Origin: Semisulcospira habei
Taxonomy: Eukaryota > Mollusca > Gastropoda > Semisulcospiridae
NCBI GenBank assembly: GCA_036245525.1
Contig: BTPG01000006.1
Location: forward strand, 69,269,400-69,333,399
Length of the DNA: 64,000 bases
Direction of reading: 5' to 3'
The notes under the pieces are model-generated. The model did no database searches, was not told the DNA's origin, and saw nothing but the letters and a program-made list of their open reading frames with translations. Made by a program: the position numbers and the translations under genes. Position 1 is the stretch's first letter; every line of letters begins with the position of its first letter. This document shows positions 10,416 to 20,039 of the stretch, one piece after another.

Positions 10416-10508
10416 GTAGGTACGGCAGGTACAGTGTAGGTACGGCAGGTACACAGTGTCGGTACGGCAGGTACACAGTGTAGGTACGGCAGGTACAGTG
10501 TAGGTACA
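10411..10508. repeat. Minisatellite, 18-20 bp unit, about five copies
   Basis: The unit is acagtgtaggtacggcaggt with small length variation. Copy B has only about two units at 53350-53385. Confidence 0.9.
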
Positions 10509-11062
10509 GGAGAACATTGTGACACACATGAAGCCATGTAGCCCCAGCGCCCTTGAATTATGAGTATTATGGTCAATCCAGCTCCTGCAACTCGTACATA
10601 GTCTTTTTTGTTGTTTTTGTTAGGGGTTTTAACGTCCACGGCACCGAAGTGGTAATGGACGACCCTGACGGGCGGGTTATGGGGGACAGCGAAATCTATT
10701 GCCTATGGAGTACGACCTGAACACTGATCAATTCAAGCGCACAGCAACTGTGCCACTTTGATTTACCTTTCAACGGACATGCTATGGAACAAGTCTGTCT
10801 TTCTTCCCTGGATTTCGAGTCCAGCTACCAAGGCCGGAACGGGTACTCCAACCCACGACCTGGCGATTCCCTTCGCTCTCTTGCTCCGACGCTTAACCGC
10901 CTGATCTATTTCAGACATAGTCCTTAGATGGCACCTCTACAATTTTGAAATGCAGCCGTGGCGGTAAATGGGTTAAGAGTCCTTTTTCTATAAGAGCAAC
11001 ATGCAGCCGAAGATAATTTTTTGGAGGCATCCCCTGATGGCATTCTGCCCGCGACACACCAC

Positions 11063-11243
11063 GACAAGATATGGCTCGACCATGATCCTTCAAGGGTGGT
11101 GGCAGAATAGCTTGGCGCCTGTAGGCGCCAAGCTATTCTGCCACCACCCTTGAACGATCATGGTCGATCTGTCTCCTGAATTGTAATGCAGTCCTCAAAG
11201 GATAACTGCAAAATGTGGGTATTTCGAGCTCTGGCACAATGAG
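11063..11243. mobile_element. Fold-back element FB2 variant
   Basis: A long palindrome: ccttcaagggtggtggcaga, then atagcttggcgcctgt/aggcgccaagctat, then its complement. The next element begins after the TTAA at 11244-11247. The left border is unclear because an older FB2-type fragment (tgcagccgtggcggtaaatgggttaa) lies at about 10915-10976. Confidence 0.75.
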
Positions 11244-11247
11244 TTAA

Positions 11248-11338
11248 CCCTTTGGCTGTCGGTTGCGCGTTTAGTCAGTCGCCATGATTCCTGTGGGAAT
11301 CGTCAACACTAAATGCGCTACCGATAGCAAAAGGATTT
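11248..11338. mobile_element. Fold-back element FB3
   Basis: CCCTTTGGCTGTCGG...CCGATAGCAAAAGG with centre gattcctgtgggaatc, flanked by TTAA at 11244 and 11339. It shares the left TTAA with the FB2 element. Confidence 0.75.
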
Positions 11339-11804
11339 TAAGTGGGTGAGAACCATGGGTCAGCTTTTATAGTCTGCAGATAGTGCCTGCTTTAGCTTAT
11401 TTTGGGGTCTTAGAAGGCCCCACAATAAACTGCATGGCACTACCGCTGAACTATATATATATCGGCACCTTTCCACGGTAGAAGAGGCGCAACACTGGGA
11501 CGATAACAGTTGATTTGCACCCTCTCTAGAGTCTTTCAGGCTGGACATGGTAACCCTTTGACTCACTGCTGACGATGCATTTCGATGGCATGAAAGACAT
11601 GTAACTTTGTGTGTGTCTTTTATTGATAAGGGTAGATAATGGGTAAACTCTAATTATAATTAGGGTCTAATTCTGAGTTGGGCAACAGCAAAGTTAGAGA
11701 ATTCTTTTTTTGAGGAATGTATGTTCACATTATTATTATTATTATAACTTTCGTTTCTTATATTGATAAAATAATATATGTTGCTTGTTTTTTCTGGGTT
11801 TCAG

Positions 11805-11966
11805 AGTTGTGTTATGCAGGCAGTGTTTCGTTCAACGGATTCGTCCTATGCCAACCCTGCCCTCCCGGCCGCTACCAATCACGTGGTGGGTCCGTGACCT
11901 GTAACCTTTGCCCTGCGGGCACCTGGACATCGGTGACCGGGGCTACATCTCGGGATCAGTGTATCC
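11805..11966 (+). CDS. Gene A exon: ephrin-receptor-like cysteine repeat 2
   Basis: The acceptor is tctgggtttcag and the donor C|GTGAGT; phase 1 to 1, 162 bases. It encodes ELCYAGSVSFNGFVLCQPCP, PGRYQSRGGSVTCNLCPAG and TWTSVTGATSRDQCI. This is again the GCC2/GCC3 pattern CxxCPxGxY...CxxCPxGTxT...C. It extends the cysteine-rich stalk begun at 10037. No counterpart exists in copy B, where the interval from about 10,690 to 15,970 is deleted. Confidence 0.85.
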
Positions 11967-11997
11967 GTGAGTATCTTGTGTCAAAACGAACATGGAC

Positions 11998-12118
11998 TAT
12001 AACGTGGTGTCAGAAAGAGGTATAGATCCTTATGAGCCCCCGCAACTGCAGGGGCTCATGAGGATCTATGTCTCTTGCAGCTGGATCGTGTCATTTATTC
12101 TCCGCAGTCAAGGGGTTA
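11998..12118. mobile_element. Fold-back element FB1
   Basis: A palindrome around gagcccccgcaactgcaggggctc. The right end cagtcaaggggttac keeps the GGGTTA-type terminus. Confidence 0.8.
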
Positions 12119-12304
12119 CTGAATAGTTTTGAGGGTGAGCGACAGTGATAACTTAGCGCTTGTCCGATGCAGTTGTGTCAACTGGTGATTAAGTCGTTGG
12201 TTAAAATAGCTGGTGGGTGGGTTGGTTGGCTGATTTGTTTGCCAGCTGACTGGTCGGTTTGTCGGTTGGTATACAGTTTCTTTGGCGCGCATGTCACAGT
12301 ACTG

Positions 12305-12328
12305 TGTGTGTGTGTGTGTGTGTGTGTT
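12305..12328. repeat. (TG)n microsatellite
   Basis: Twelve TG units. The sequence just after it, ccgtacctcctgcccaccaggatggtccaccacaaacacg..., is a decayed copy of part of the exon at 10037 and of its tctaaaggtatgacc donor region (about 12331-12416), without an open frame. Confidence 0.85.
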
Positions 12329-12330
12329 TT

Positions 12331-12416
12331 CAACCCGTACCTCCTGCCCACCAGGATGGTCCACCACAAACACGTGCAGGAAAAGAAAAAGAGCACAGAC
12401 TGAAAAGGTATGACCT
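12331..12416 (+). pseudogene. Decayed partial copy of the ephrin-like exon
   Basis: cccgtacctcctgcccacca-ggatggtccaccacaaacacg-gcaggaaaa-aaagagcacagactgaaaaggtatgacc follows the 3' half of the exon at 10037-10216 closely (gacctgtacctcctgcccac...gactgtaaaggtatgacc), including the donor. A base loss turns the TGT codon region into TGA, so it cannot serve as an intact exon. It points to an older local exon duplication. Confidence 0.7.
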
Positions 12417-12497
12417 CGTCATTGCCGAGAGGAAATGAAAGACCACTCACATTCGTCAACTTGACTGGTGGCACGAGAGCGTAATTCGTGTGGTTAA

Positions 12498-12570
12498 CCC
12501 TGTGCGTGTCGGTAGTGGTTTTAGTCTACAGGAATCATTGCGACTAAAACCGCTACCGATTAGCATAGGG
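12498..12570. mobile_element. Fold-back element FB3, 73 bp
   Basis: CCCTGTGCGTGTCGGTAG...CTACCGATTAGCATAGGG, flanked by TTAA at 12494 and 12571. The centre is an inverted pair, tttagtctacagg and attgcgactaaa. Confidence 0.85.
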
Positions 12571-12574
12571 TTAA

Positions 12575-12781
12575 CTCATTCAGCCCGACGGCCGTTTTTC
12601 CCAAATTCTAGAGGCGTCATCTTATGACTAATGCACTAGTTGCAGGATATGGATCGAGCACGATAATTTAAGGGGAGTACCAGATTAGCTTGGCGCCGAC
12701 AGGCGCCAAGCTAATCTGGCACTGTCCTTGAATTATCATGGTCGACCCATATCCTGCTGTAGTGAGTCAGGACTGAATGGG
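12575..12781. mobile_element. Fold-back element FB2, 207 bp
   Basis: CTCATTCAGCCCGACGG...GTCAGGACTGAATGGG, with the core agattagcttggcgcc/ggcgccaagctaatct. TTAA lies at 12571 (shared with FB3) and 12782. It stops 17 bases before the next exon's first base, so the MITE's terminal TTAA lies in that exon's polypyrimidine region. Confidence 0.9.
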
Positions 12782-12798
12782 TTAATTTTATTTCACAG

Positions 12799-12994
12799 AC
12801 TCCGACGTTCGTTTGAGCAACACCAGCCTGGCAACAGAAGTCAGTGGAGCGTGGTCGGCGCTTACAGTGAGGGCGTGGTTGCGACAGCAAGAGAGCACCG
12901 TGACACACGTGACGATAACACTGGGTACAGGGGCTTCCGTGAGACTGGTTACACATAGTGGGGCCGTCAGTGCTGCTGATGTTCCTGCTAACGG
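12799..12994 (+). CDS. Gene A exon: LamG-like domain, part 1
   Basis: The acceptor is ttatttcacag and the donor GG|GTGAGG; phase 1 to 2, 196 bases. It encodes SDVRLSNTSLATEVSGAWSA then LTVRAWLRQQESTVTHVTIT and ends VSAADVPANG. The alternating hydrophobic pattern suggests beta strands. With the next two exons it forms about 180 residues that look like a LamG/concanavalin-type jelly roll; this is a guess from pattern, not from a profile. It is absent from copy B. Confidence 0.7.
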
Positions 12995-13459
12995 GTGAGG
13001 AGGCGTATTGTTTTCTGGAATATTTCCTAATGTGCAGTTAGTAGGCTAAAACGAAGTAAATGTTAAAATACGGAATCCACGAGAGAAAGGAAAAGTGACT
13101 GCAAAGAACGTGCAATGCAAAATACACAATAAAAAATAAGCACGAATTTAAAGGACAAAAATAAAGCATGTTCAAGCGATCCATTCTAGGGCGAGCTTTA
13201 TTTGCTACAATTACAAAATAAAAAGTAAATACAAAAGAATAAAAAGGTGCTTTGCCTCAAATAAGACTTTTCTACTCCTCTGTAATCGATGTGAGTAGGC
13301 TCACTTAAAAGAGGAATTTATGGAGGAGGAATTGTAGGTGATTTTTGGTGAGGTACTAGAATGTCTACCGGGACTCAAGCACCTTAAGATGCCCACAAAC
13401 CGAATAGGTGATGCGAGCCCTGGTAGAAACATGACACGTGCCAAGGGGAGTTACATCGC

Positions 13460-13524
13460 TGGACAGACACGCGGTTAGAGCCCCTGCAGGTGCAGGGAAT
13501 CTAACCGTGTGTCAGTCCAGCCCT
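13460..13524. repeat. Hairpin in intron
   Basis: ctggacagacacgcggttag pairs with ctaaccgtgtgtcagtccag across a short G/C-rich loop (cccctgcaggtgcaggg). The rest of the intron 12995-14088 shows A-rich sequence and no exon. Confidence 0.8.
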
Positions 13525-14088
13525 GACAGGCCACGGAACACAGTGCCGTTTCCGTACTGTCCAGTCTCTTAGCCTTAGTCAGTCCCAGTCATTCCCTAAT
13601 ATTTCAATCCCCTCAAAAATCACTACCGCCTACCAGCTGCACATTTGTCATCCACACAAAGAACAACAACAAGAAAACAAAAACAAAACAAAAAACAAAC
13701 CCAGCACTTTGACTGTCTCATTTCTTGGCTATGAACCTGATTCCTTACCAACCCAACATCCAAGCACAGCTGAAATCATCGTGTCCCTCAAATCACTACG
13801 TCAACGGCAACTCAACATAGGTCCACAATTGTCCACTGGATAAGCTCAGGATGGTATGAATCAAAGCACCAAACAGATCTCCTCTTATCTAACCAGAAAT
13901 TTCCAACAAATTCCAACATTCAGCCCTACTACAAATTTTCAAACAAGGCAAAAAGTTATTTTTAAAAACAGGGTCCTCTTACTGCCTCAACTGCCTAATT
14001 TGAATATGTAACTTGAACTGTCAATATTCTCCTTGGTATGCTTAATGATGATGTTAATCTATAACTGCATGTTTTCTTCATCTTACAG

Positions 14089-14270
14089 AACGACCTCAGT
14101 GAGTCTGGATGCGGCGCCTGATACCTGGTTCCGTGTGCTGTTCACAGTGGACAGCCAGACATTTGTAACCTCTGTCTACTTCGGCACGTCACTGGTACTT
14201 TCCTACACCCACTCCTCGCTGAATGCTTCAGCAAAAACCGTCCTGAACATTGAAGCAAAATCAGGCAAAG
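14089..14270 (+). CDS. Gene A exon: LamG-like domain, part 2
   Basis: The acceptor is tcttcatcttacag and the donor AAAG|GTATGG; phase 2 to 1, 182 bases. It encodes TTSVSLDAAPDTWFRVLFTV then DSQTFVTSVYFGTSLVLSYT and ends KTVLNIEAKSGK. The WFRVLFTVD strand is the best reason for the LamG-like suggestion, since a conserved Trp followed by alternating hydrophobics is usual there. The phase-2 junction rebuilds a Gly codon with the preceding exon, which supports the pair as real consecutive exons. Confidence 0.7.
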
Positions 14271-14341
14271 GTATGGGCTTTCTTTTCTCTAAAATTTCAC
14301 AGATAAATTTCTCGCAACGCAAAGAGAAAGTGCACGATTTA

Positions 14342-14548
14342 GCCTTTCCTGCCAGTGCATGTACATCATGTTCATGAAATCTTTGTTCATTTAATGACCA
14401 AAGCGCAAAGCCTGTCCAAGGAACATGGAGTCAAACCGGTCTCAGCAAGAGGCATAGACCCTCATGAGCCCCCGCAATTGCCTGGACTCACGAGGATCTA
14501 TACCTCTTGCAGTTTGGTGGTGTTCGCCTTTTCTCTGCTATGAAATGG
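14342..14548. mobile_element. Fold-back element FB1, long-left-arm type
   Basis: cctgccagtgcatgtac...gaaatctttgttcatttaat, then agaggcatagaccctcatga/cacgaggatctatacctctt. It contains an unoccupied TTAA at about 14389-14392, at the position where the copy near 19,650 carries an insert. Confidence 0.75.
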
Positions 14549-14555
14549 TGAAAGT

Positions 14556-14625
14556 GAAAATTGTACATTGCGTAAGTGTTCTGCAGGAATTATTGCGACG
14601 ATAACCGCTACCAACCGCCAAGGGG
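14556..14625. mobile_element. Fold-back element FB3, degraded left end
   Basis: gtgttctgcaggaattattg-cgacgataaccgctacc ends aaccgccaagggg before the TTAA at 14626, which it shares with the FB2 element on its right. Confidence 0.65.
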
Positions 14626-14629
14626 TTAA

Positions 14630-14835
14630 CCAGTTCAGCCCTGTCGCACTACAGTATTAGATGGGTCGACCATGATAATTCAAGGGTAGTGCCAGATTAG
14701 CTTGGCGCCGACAGGCGTCAAGCTAATCTGGCACTGCCCTTGAATTGTCATGGTCGATTCATCTCCTGCAACTGGTGCATAGTCATTAGATGACGCCTCC
14801 GAAATTTGGGAAGTACGGCCGTCGGGCTGAATGAG
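14630..14835. mobile_element. Fold-back element FB2, 206 bp
   Basis: Core agattagcttggcgcc...gcgtcaagctaatct, ends in gtcgggctgaatgag, and TTAA at 14626 and 14836. The exon at 14881 begins 41 bases further on. Confidence 0.9.
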
Positions 14836-14880
14836 TTAAACCTTTTCTTTGCTGTATGGTTCCTTCTTCATGAATTTCAG

Positions 14881-15030
14881 TACAAGTCAGCGGTCTCCAC
14901 GCCTCCAGCAAGTTAGCGGCCCCTAGTGTCATCACGTCACAGCCAGTGTCCTGTGCTGGCAACAACAGCGACAACAGTCTGACGTGGTCCCCAGTGGCCA
15001 GCAACCTCGTCCTTCCTGCTGAATGTGATG
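14881..15030 (+). CDS. Gene A exon: LamG-like domain, part 3
   Basis: The acceptor is catgaatttcag and the donor GATG|GTATGA; phase 1 to 1, 150 bases. It encodes VQVSGLHASSKLAAPSVITS, QPVSCAGNNSDNSLTWSP and VASNLVLPAECD. Two cysteines and the closing TWSP...CD fit the end of a jelly-roll domain before an EGF module. The intron after it (15031-15474) is AT-rich with nothing recognisable. Absent from copy B. Confidence 0.7.
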
Positions 15031-15474
15031 GTATGATTCCTAACAAGATAGGCCTACTAAGATAAGGAAGGCTTTTGCACAAACGGTTAATAAGATTGTC
15101 ATACGATTTGTGAGACTCAAACTTAAAAATAACGAGAGTGCTGTTGATCGAAACAAATGCCGATAGAAACAACATAAATCAGTATTATTTAATGTTCTGT
15201 TACGACAAATTTGTTGAGACAAAATAACATAGAGGTCGAAATTTTAGCAGATAATGTAACTTATGCGTTACACAATAACATCGATTTCAATAGTTAATAT
15301 AATATCCGGTAGTCAAAATATTATAATATTTATGTAGTGGTTAATTGTTGCAATTCTTTATAATAATGCATGTATTGTAAAAAAAAATGGTTGGTTGTTG
15401 TTGTCTAATACCACCAGCGAGTAAAAAGACGGTGAGTAAAATTCTGATCATTAATTTTGCTGTTTCGTTTTCAG

Positions 15475-15708
15475 CTGTAGACAAGTGTCTGCAAAGTCCA
15501 TGCGGCACCCACCCGTGTGAGAACCAGGCAGGTGGCTTTCTGTGTCAGTGTCAGGCCGGGTGGACGGGAGTGACGTGCACCACACCACCTGATCCCTGCT
15601 ACAACCACCATTGTCGTCACGGCGCCACCTGTGTGTCTGATGGAGCCAGCAACTACACCTGTGCATGTTCCGGCGAATATACGGGAAGCCTGTGTGAACT
15701 TCCGATTG
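15475..15708 (+). CDS. Gene A exon: two EGF-like domains
   Basis: The acceptor is gtttcgttttcag and the donor ATTG|GTGAGA; phase 1 to 1, 234 bases. EGF 1 runs VDKCLQSPCGTHPCENQAGG then FLCQCQAGWTGVTC. EGF 2 runs DPCYNHHCRHGATCVSDGAS then NYTCACSGEYTGSLC. Both have the six-cysteine spacing, with CxCxxGWTGxxC and CxCSGEYTGxxC closings. The VDKC start of EGF 1 resembles calcium-binding EGF, although the usual D-E/D-x-x-C ligand set is incomplete. Two EGF domains in one exon is unusual but phase-symmetric. It lies in the interval deleted from copy B. Confidence 0.9.
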
Positions 15709-15756
15709 GTGAGATATAAAGACGTAACTCACACCGTTTGTATGAGCGCTCTTCAC

Positions 15757-15986
15757 CCCTCCCTGGCACTGTACCTACACTGTACGTACATTTAAAAAAT
15801 ATTTAAAAAATCGTGGTTCATTCAACGACCAAAAAGCCAACACCGTCCAAGAAACAAGGATACACGTTGGTCTCAGCAAGAGGCATAGATCCTCATGAGC
15901 CCCCGCAATCGCAGGGGCTCATATGGATCTATGTCCCTTGCATCTGGATCGTGTTCACTTTTTTCTCGGCAGTGAAGGGGTTACAC
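15757..15986. mobile_element. Fold-back element FB1, long-left-arm type
   Basis: ccctggcactgtacctaca...agaggcatagatcctcatga/ctcatatggatctatgtccc, ending ctcggcagtgaaggggttac. Confidence 0.8.
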
Positions 15987-16012
15987 TGAGGAGTACACCA
16001 CAAATGCACTAT

Positions 16013-16219
16013 ATCTCATTCAGCCCGACGCACGTATTCCCCAAAATTTGGAGGCGTCATCTAACGACTATGCACCTGTTGCAGGAGATGGATCGACCAT
16101 GATAACTCAATGGTAGTGCCAGATTAACATGGCGCCGATAGGCGCCAAGCTAATCTGGCACTGCACTTGAATTATCATGGTCGACCTATCTGCTGTTGTG
16201 CGTCAAGGCTGATGATGGG
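16013..16219. mobile_element. Fold-back element FB2
   Basis: ctcattcagcccgacgcacg...cttga-ttatcatggtcgacc, core agattaacatggcgcc/ggcgccaagctaatct, TTAA at the right (16220). The left TTAA is lost. Copy B has it at 53625-53827. Confidence 0.85.
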
Positions 16220-16410
16220 TTAATTTATAATCCTTTTATACAGAGTCGACTAGTAGCGAAACGTACGCTAGTAACTAGGTATGCACGGTGACCACTATTT
16301 GAACGTGTCCGCTACGGCAGGTTTGACTGTACTATGAAGAAAGTAGAAGACTAATAATGTACACTCACTATCAGCACAAAATACAAAACCTGGAGAAACG
16401 CAGCTAATTA

Positions 16411-16745
16411 AACCGCTTGGCTGCCGAGAAATAGTGAACACGATCCGACTGCAAGAGGCATAGATCCTCACCAGCCCTTGCAACTGCATTTTCGGTAAAC
16501 AATGTCTGTACGTCGCACACCACTTTGTGATGGCTTGATGTGACCAGCGATTTTTGGTAAAAAAAAAAATGGCTTGATATGACCATTTTTGGTAAAATTT
16601 GTCTGTACATCGCACACCACTATGTGATGGCTTGATGTGACCAGAGCGTATCCAAGCTCCTGTAACTTTTGCGGTTTGTGGTGGTTGAATAAACAAAGAT
16701 TTCAAACACAGAGTGTACGCCAGTGGCACAAAACGGGTTAATGCA
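16411..16745. mobile_element. FB1 element with an internal 60-bp tandem repeat
   Basis: The FB1 left arm (gctgccgagaaatagtgaac) is followed by two or three units of tctgtac-tcgcacaccactatgtgatggcttgatgtgacca, then the FB1-like right arm (gtttgtggtggttgaataaa). Copy B has it at 54018-54358. Confidence 0.7.
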
Positions 16746-17605
16746 TACATATTCAACTGGTTTGTATTTTTCTTTTTAATTCACGGCATTTACACCAAAT
16801 AGTCCAACAAGGCAGACTATCAAAAAATCTCCATGAAATGTTCTTTAGTTGTTGTTACATGGTAGTCGTAGTTTTAGTATGATGCAATCACACTAGACGC
16901 ACGCACGTAGGGTTCTTGTAAAAGAACTTCACTCAGTTGCAACCGGTTACACGTGGCGTAAGGTTGTAGACCATACTGGAGCTGGAGTAACAGTTCCAAC
17001 AATATTTTATTGCAGCGATGCGATCTTTACACAATGCATTGACAAGGGCATTCACACTGATATACAGTCTCCACTACAATGCATCGACACTTGACATTGT
17101 CTCTCATACAATGTACACACATATTTCCTAACACCGTATTTTATACTATTATAGATTTTCAGAATAATCCAGCAAATTCGCACAACACAACCAATCAGAA
17201 AAGAAAACGAAACCAAAACTCATTAATATTCATGAAAAAGAACACACTAAAATGAACTACAAAATGCCACTACTATTTTAAGCGTCTTTGATACAATGTT
17301 ACGAAATGTAGCCGACACTTTGACGTCATATCTGAGGTCACTAGAAAGATCGCGACCCTACTCGAACTTTCCTGACTAATGTAGGCGAAACTACGTGTCA
17401 CAACAAAAATCGATCGCAAGTCTCCATGCAAAAGAACATGAAGCCTACTAAAAAGGGGCGTAATTCTTATCCAAAACAACTCAAATGAATATCGGATCTT
17501 TCCTATGATTAACAGACACATGTTCTCAAAGAATAACACAACCACAAACGTAACAGATGTAAATAATTTTTATTCCGATTATTTTATTCAACAGTTGCCA
17601 AATCA
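16746..17605. other. Intron stretch without recognisable features
   Basis: AT-rich sequence conserved in copy B (54359-55225) but without splice-bounded open frames on either strand. The long minus-strand open stretch at 17273-17545 has no domain or acceptor support. Confidence 0.6.
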
Positions 17606-17745
17606 TCCCTTCGAATGCCGAGAAAACGTCAACATCACACGACCGCAAGAGAGTTAGACCCTCATGAGGCCCCGCAGTTGCGGGAGCTCATGAGGATCTA
17701 AACCTCTTGGTAAATCTACTTTGAATCCAAGTTTACGGGAACGCC
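17606..17745. mobile_element. Fold-back element FB1
   Basis: gaatgccgagaaaacgtcaa...gttagaccctcatgaggccc/gggagctcatgaggatctaa. Copy B (55226-55333) lacks part of the left arm. Confidence 0.75.
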
Positions 17746-17874
17746 TTGGGATCTCTGGCATTAACAAAGCTTTGCGAAACACTATCCGCGTACACTTGTA
17801 GTGAAGGGTTTAAACGATCCTATTTATTGTCACTTGCATGTACATGAAAACTTACATAAGTAGCCTGTCGACAG

Positions 17875-18048
17875 TTAACGGACAGTGGGGTGTGTGGTCT
17901 CCATGGACTGCGTGTACAGTTACTTGTGGCGGCGGCGGCCAACAACATCGCCAGCGACTCTGCAACAACCCGGGCCCTCTCAGCGGAGGTCTCAACTGCA
18001 CTGGGAATGATGCAGAGACGGTCACTTGTGGCGATACCCCCTGTCCAG
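17875..18048 (+). CDS. Gene A exon: thrombospondin type 1 repeat 1
   Basis: The acceptor is agcctgtcgacag (weak pyrimidine tract) and the donor CCAG|GTAAAT; phase 1 to 1, 174 bases. The translation NGQWGVWSPWTACTVTCGGG, then GQQHRQRLCNNPGPLSGGLN, then CTGNDAETVTCGDTPCP, is a canonical TSP1 repeat: WxxWSPW tryptophans, CTVTCGGG, the RQRxC arginine ladder and the CxGxxxETxxCxxxxCP closing. TSP1 modules bind glycosaminoglycans or matrix partners. The WxxW and CTVTC sites are also where C-mannose and O-fucose are usually added. The copy-B exon is 55464-55637 (WSAW for WSPW, CDDTPC for CGDTPC). Confidence 0.95.
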
Positions 18049-18255
18049 GTAAATATATCTGCCATTTCTGCCGAACCCCCTCTGTCCGGGTAAACCGGCC
18101 TGTCTTTCTCAATGCCTATATGTCTGTCTGTTCTGCGCTGTGCTGGTAACGATACAAGGAGCATACCATTAACCAAGGTCCTTGGGCCCACGACGGACGC
18201 AGTGTGGCCGCCGTGGGCCAGAAGACGTTTTGCTACTGTGACCCCTTCTCTCCAG

Positions 18256-18356
18256 GTACATAGTTTAATTGCCTATCTCTCCGAATGTACATAGTTTAAT
18301 TGCCTATCACTCCGTCTCTGTACATAGTTTAATTGCCTATCACTCCGCCTCTGTTA
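18256..18356. repeat. Minisatellite, 35-bp unit, three copies
   Basis: gtacatagtttaattgccta followed by tcactccg-ctct is repeated three times. Copy B has one unit at about 55879-55915. Confidence 0.9.
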
Positions 18357-18475
18357 CGAATGACTCCCAACAACGTACAAGAGCGAACTCACGGCTCATT
18401 ACCGAATTCTACAATAAGAATAGACAACACTGCAATTCAAACATCTCCAAGAGAGATAGATTATCATAAACCCCC
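18352..18475. mobile_element. Fold-back element FB6, half
   Basis: aatgactcccaacaacgtac-aagagcgaactcacggctca...gagagatagattatcat. The same arm recurs at 18958-19075, 23385-23480, 55916-56030, 56450-56560 and 60480-60580. Confidence 0.7.
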
Positions 18476-18640
18476 CTCCCCCCCCCCCCCCAAAAAAAAA
18501 AAAAAAAAAAAGAAAAGGAAAAAAGTAATAAAAATAGAAATAATAAAATAAATTTAAAAATAAATAAATAAAATAAAATAAAATAACAAAAATAAATAAA
18601 TAAATAAATAATAAATAAATATTTTAAAAAAACATAACTT
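18471..18640. repeat. Poly(C)-poly(A) and (AAATA)n low-complexity tract
   Basis: A C run of about 20 bases passes into an A run and then AAATAAATA-type repeats. Confidence 0.9.
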
Positions 18641-18929
18641 GTCGTCTTCCTTTTGTTTCTCACGGCTAGGGGTGAATTAGAGAGGTGAGAAAAAGAAAAT
18701 GGGGATGGGGAATTCGCACATTCGAAATCAGTGCCGCTCCAGTGCAATAATAAATACAAAAAAGACCCAGTCGGAAAGCACAAACCTTTGAACTTCACAA
18801 TAACATACGCAACAGACAAATATCAGTCGAAATGCGGTTGCAGTCTGCAGAATCACCGGAAAAAATACGAAGTGTATTTTTTGTTCTTGTTGGTTTTGTA
18901 TGGAAAAGTAACTCTGCCGACTGCATTGT

Positions 18930-19330
18930 TGTTATTACTAGTGAGGTTTCGTTTACAACGAATGACTCCCAACAACGAACAAGAGCGAACTCACGGCTCA
19001 TAACCGAATTCTACAATAAGAATAGACAATACTGCAATTCAAACATATTCAAGAGGCATAGATTATCATGACGCCCCCCGCCAACCCGGGCCCACGAAGA
19101 TCTATGCCTCCGGGAGATGTTTGCAGTGCTGTTTATGTCTACCCCAGTGCGCAAAGGCCATCGAGCGACCGTTGGCCCGTACGCGGGCCAACAGCCGCCG
19201 ACGTCGGCCCGATGACCTATTGCGCATTGGTATGGTACGAACTGGTTGTTTTTGCTCTCGTTCGTTGTTGGTAGTCGTTCAATGCAAACAAAACCTCGCT
19301 GTTGACGATATAAGGTTTACGTGTCAACAG
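18930..19330. mobile_element. Fold-back element FB6
   Basis: Left arm gtgaggtttcgtttacaacg, then gagcgaactcacggctcata, then a centre with gccgacgtcggc. The right arm is tttgctctcgttcgttgttg followed by cgttcaatgcaaacaaaacct. Matched at 56420-56815 in copy B. Confidence 0.7.
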
Positions 19331-19594
19331 CAACCAGTCGCCTGAACACTTCTCGCTCCCAGCTCCTCTGTGCTAATGCTGCTCCTAGCATATCTCACTA
19401 CAGAGAAGAAGGACCCTGCTCATAAGTAAAAAATAAGGCGCGGATAGTATTCTCATTAGGCTTCTGATAAAATTAGGATCAACAAATGAACCGATGATAA
19501 AGTAAAGGAGCCTGCGGATCAGACTAAGAGTCAAGCTTTTTGGCACATTGTCCATTCTGCCCTGCGAAGGCTGAAAGTCCGTTTTAGTGACAGA

Positions 19595-19995
19595 TAACCC
19601 TTTCCCTTCCAGTGGACGTACATCTTGTGTCTGAAATCTTTGTGCATTAAGCCATTCAGTACTGACGCACTACAACAGGAGATGGGTCGACCATGATAAT
19701 TCAAGGGTAGTACCGGATTAGCTTGGCGCCTGTCGGCGCCAAGCTAATCTGGCACTGCCCTTTAATTATCATGGTCGATCCTTCTCCTGCAACTGTGCAT
19801 AGTCATTAGATGACGCCTCAAATATTTGGGAAATACGGCCGTCGGGCTGAATGAGTTAAACGCCCAAAACCAAAAACCACAACCGTCCAAGGAACAAGGA
19901 TACGACGTGGTCTCAGCAAGAGGCATAGCTGCGGGGGCTCACGAGGGTCTGGGCGGTGTTCACCTTTTCTCGGCAGCAATGCTCATTGCATTACA
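19595..19995. mobile_element. FB1 element split by an FB2 insertion
   Basis: The FB1 left arm (aaccctttcccttccagtgg...gaaatctttgtgcattaa) is broken at TTAA 19647-19650. FB2 fills 19651-19855. A second TTAA (19856-19859) follows, and FB1 resumes with cccaaaaccaaaaaccacaa and ends ctcggcagcaatg. Copy B shows the same arrangement at 57145-57515, so the nesting predates the duplication. Confidence 0.8.
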
Positions 19996-20039
19996 TTGAA
20001 AATCAGGGTTCTTTTTGTTTTTGTATTACCCATTTAGTC

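Noticed and set aside
16494..16645. Regularly spaced repeats suggesting a CRISPR array
   Set aside because: The units are a degenerate tandem repeat with no distinct spacers, in a eukaryotic intron.
18409..18819. 136-residue minus-strand frame with a very hydrophobic Phe/Leu/Ile run
   Set aside because: The run is the translation of the (AAATA)n and poly(A)/poly(C) tract, not a membrane protein.
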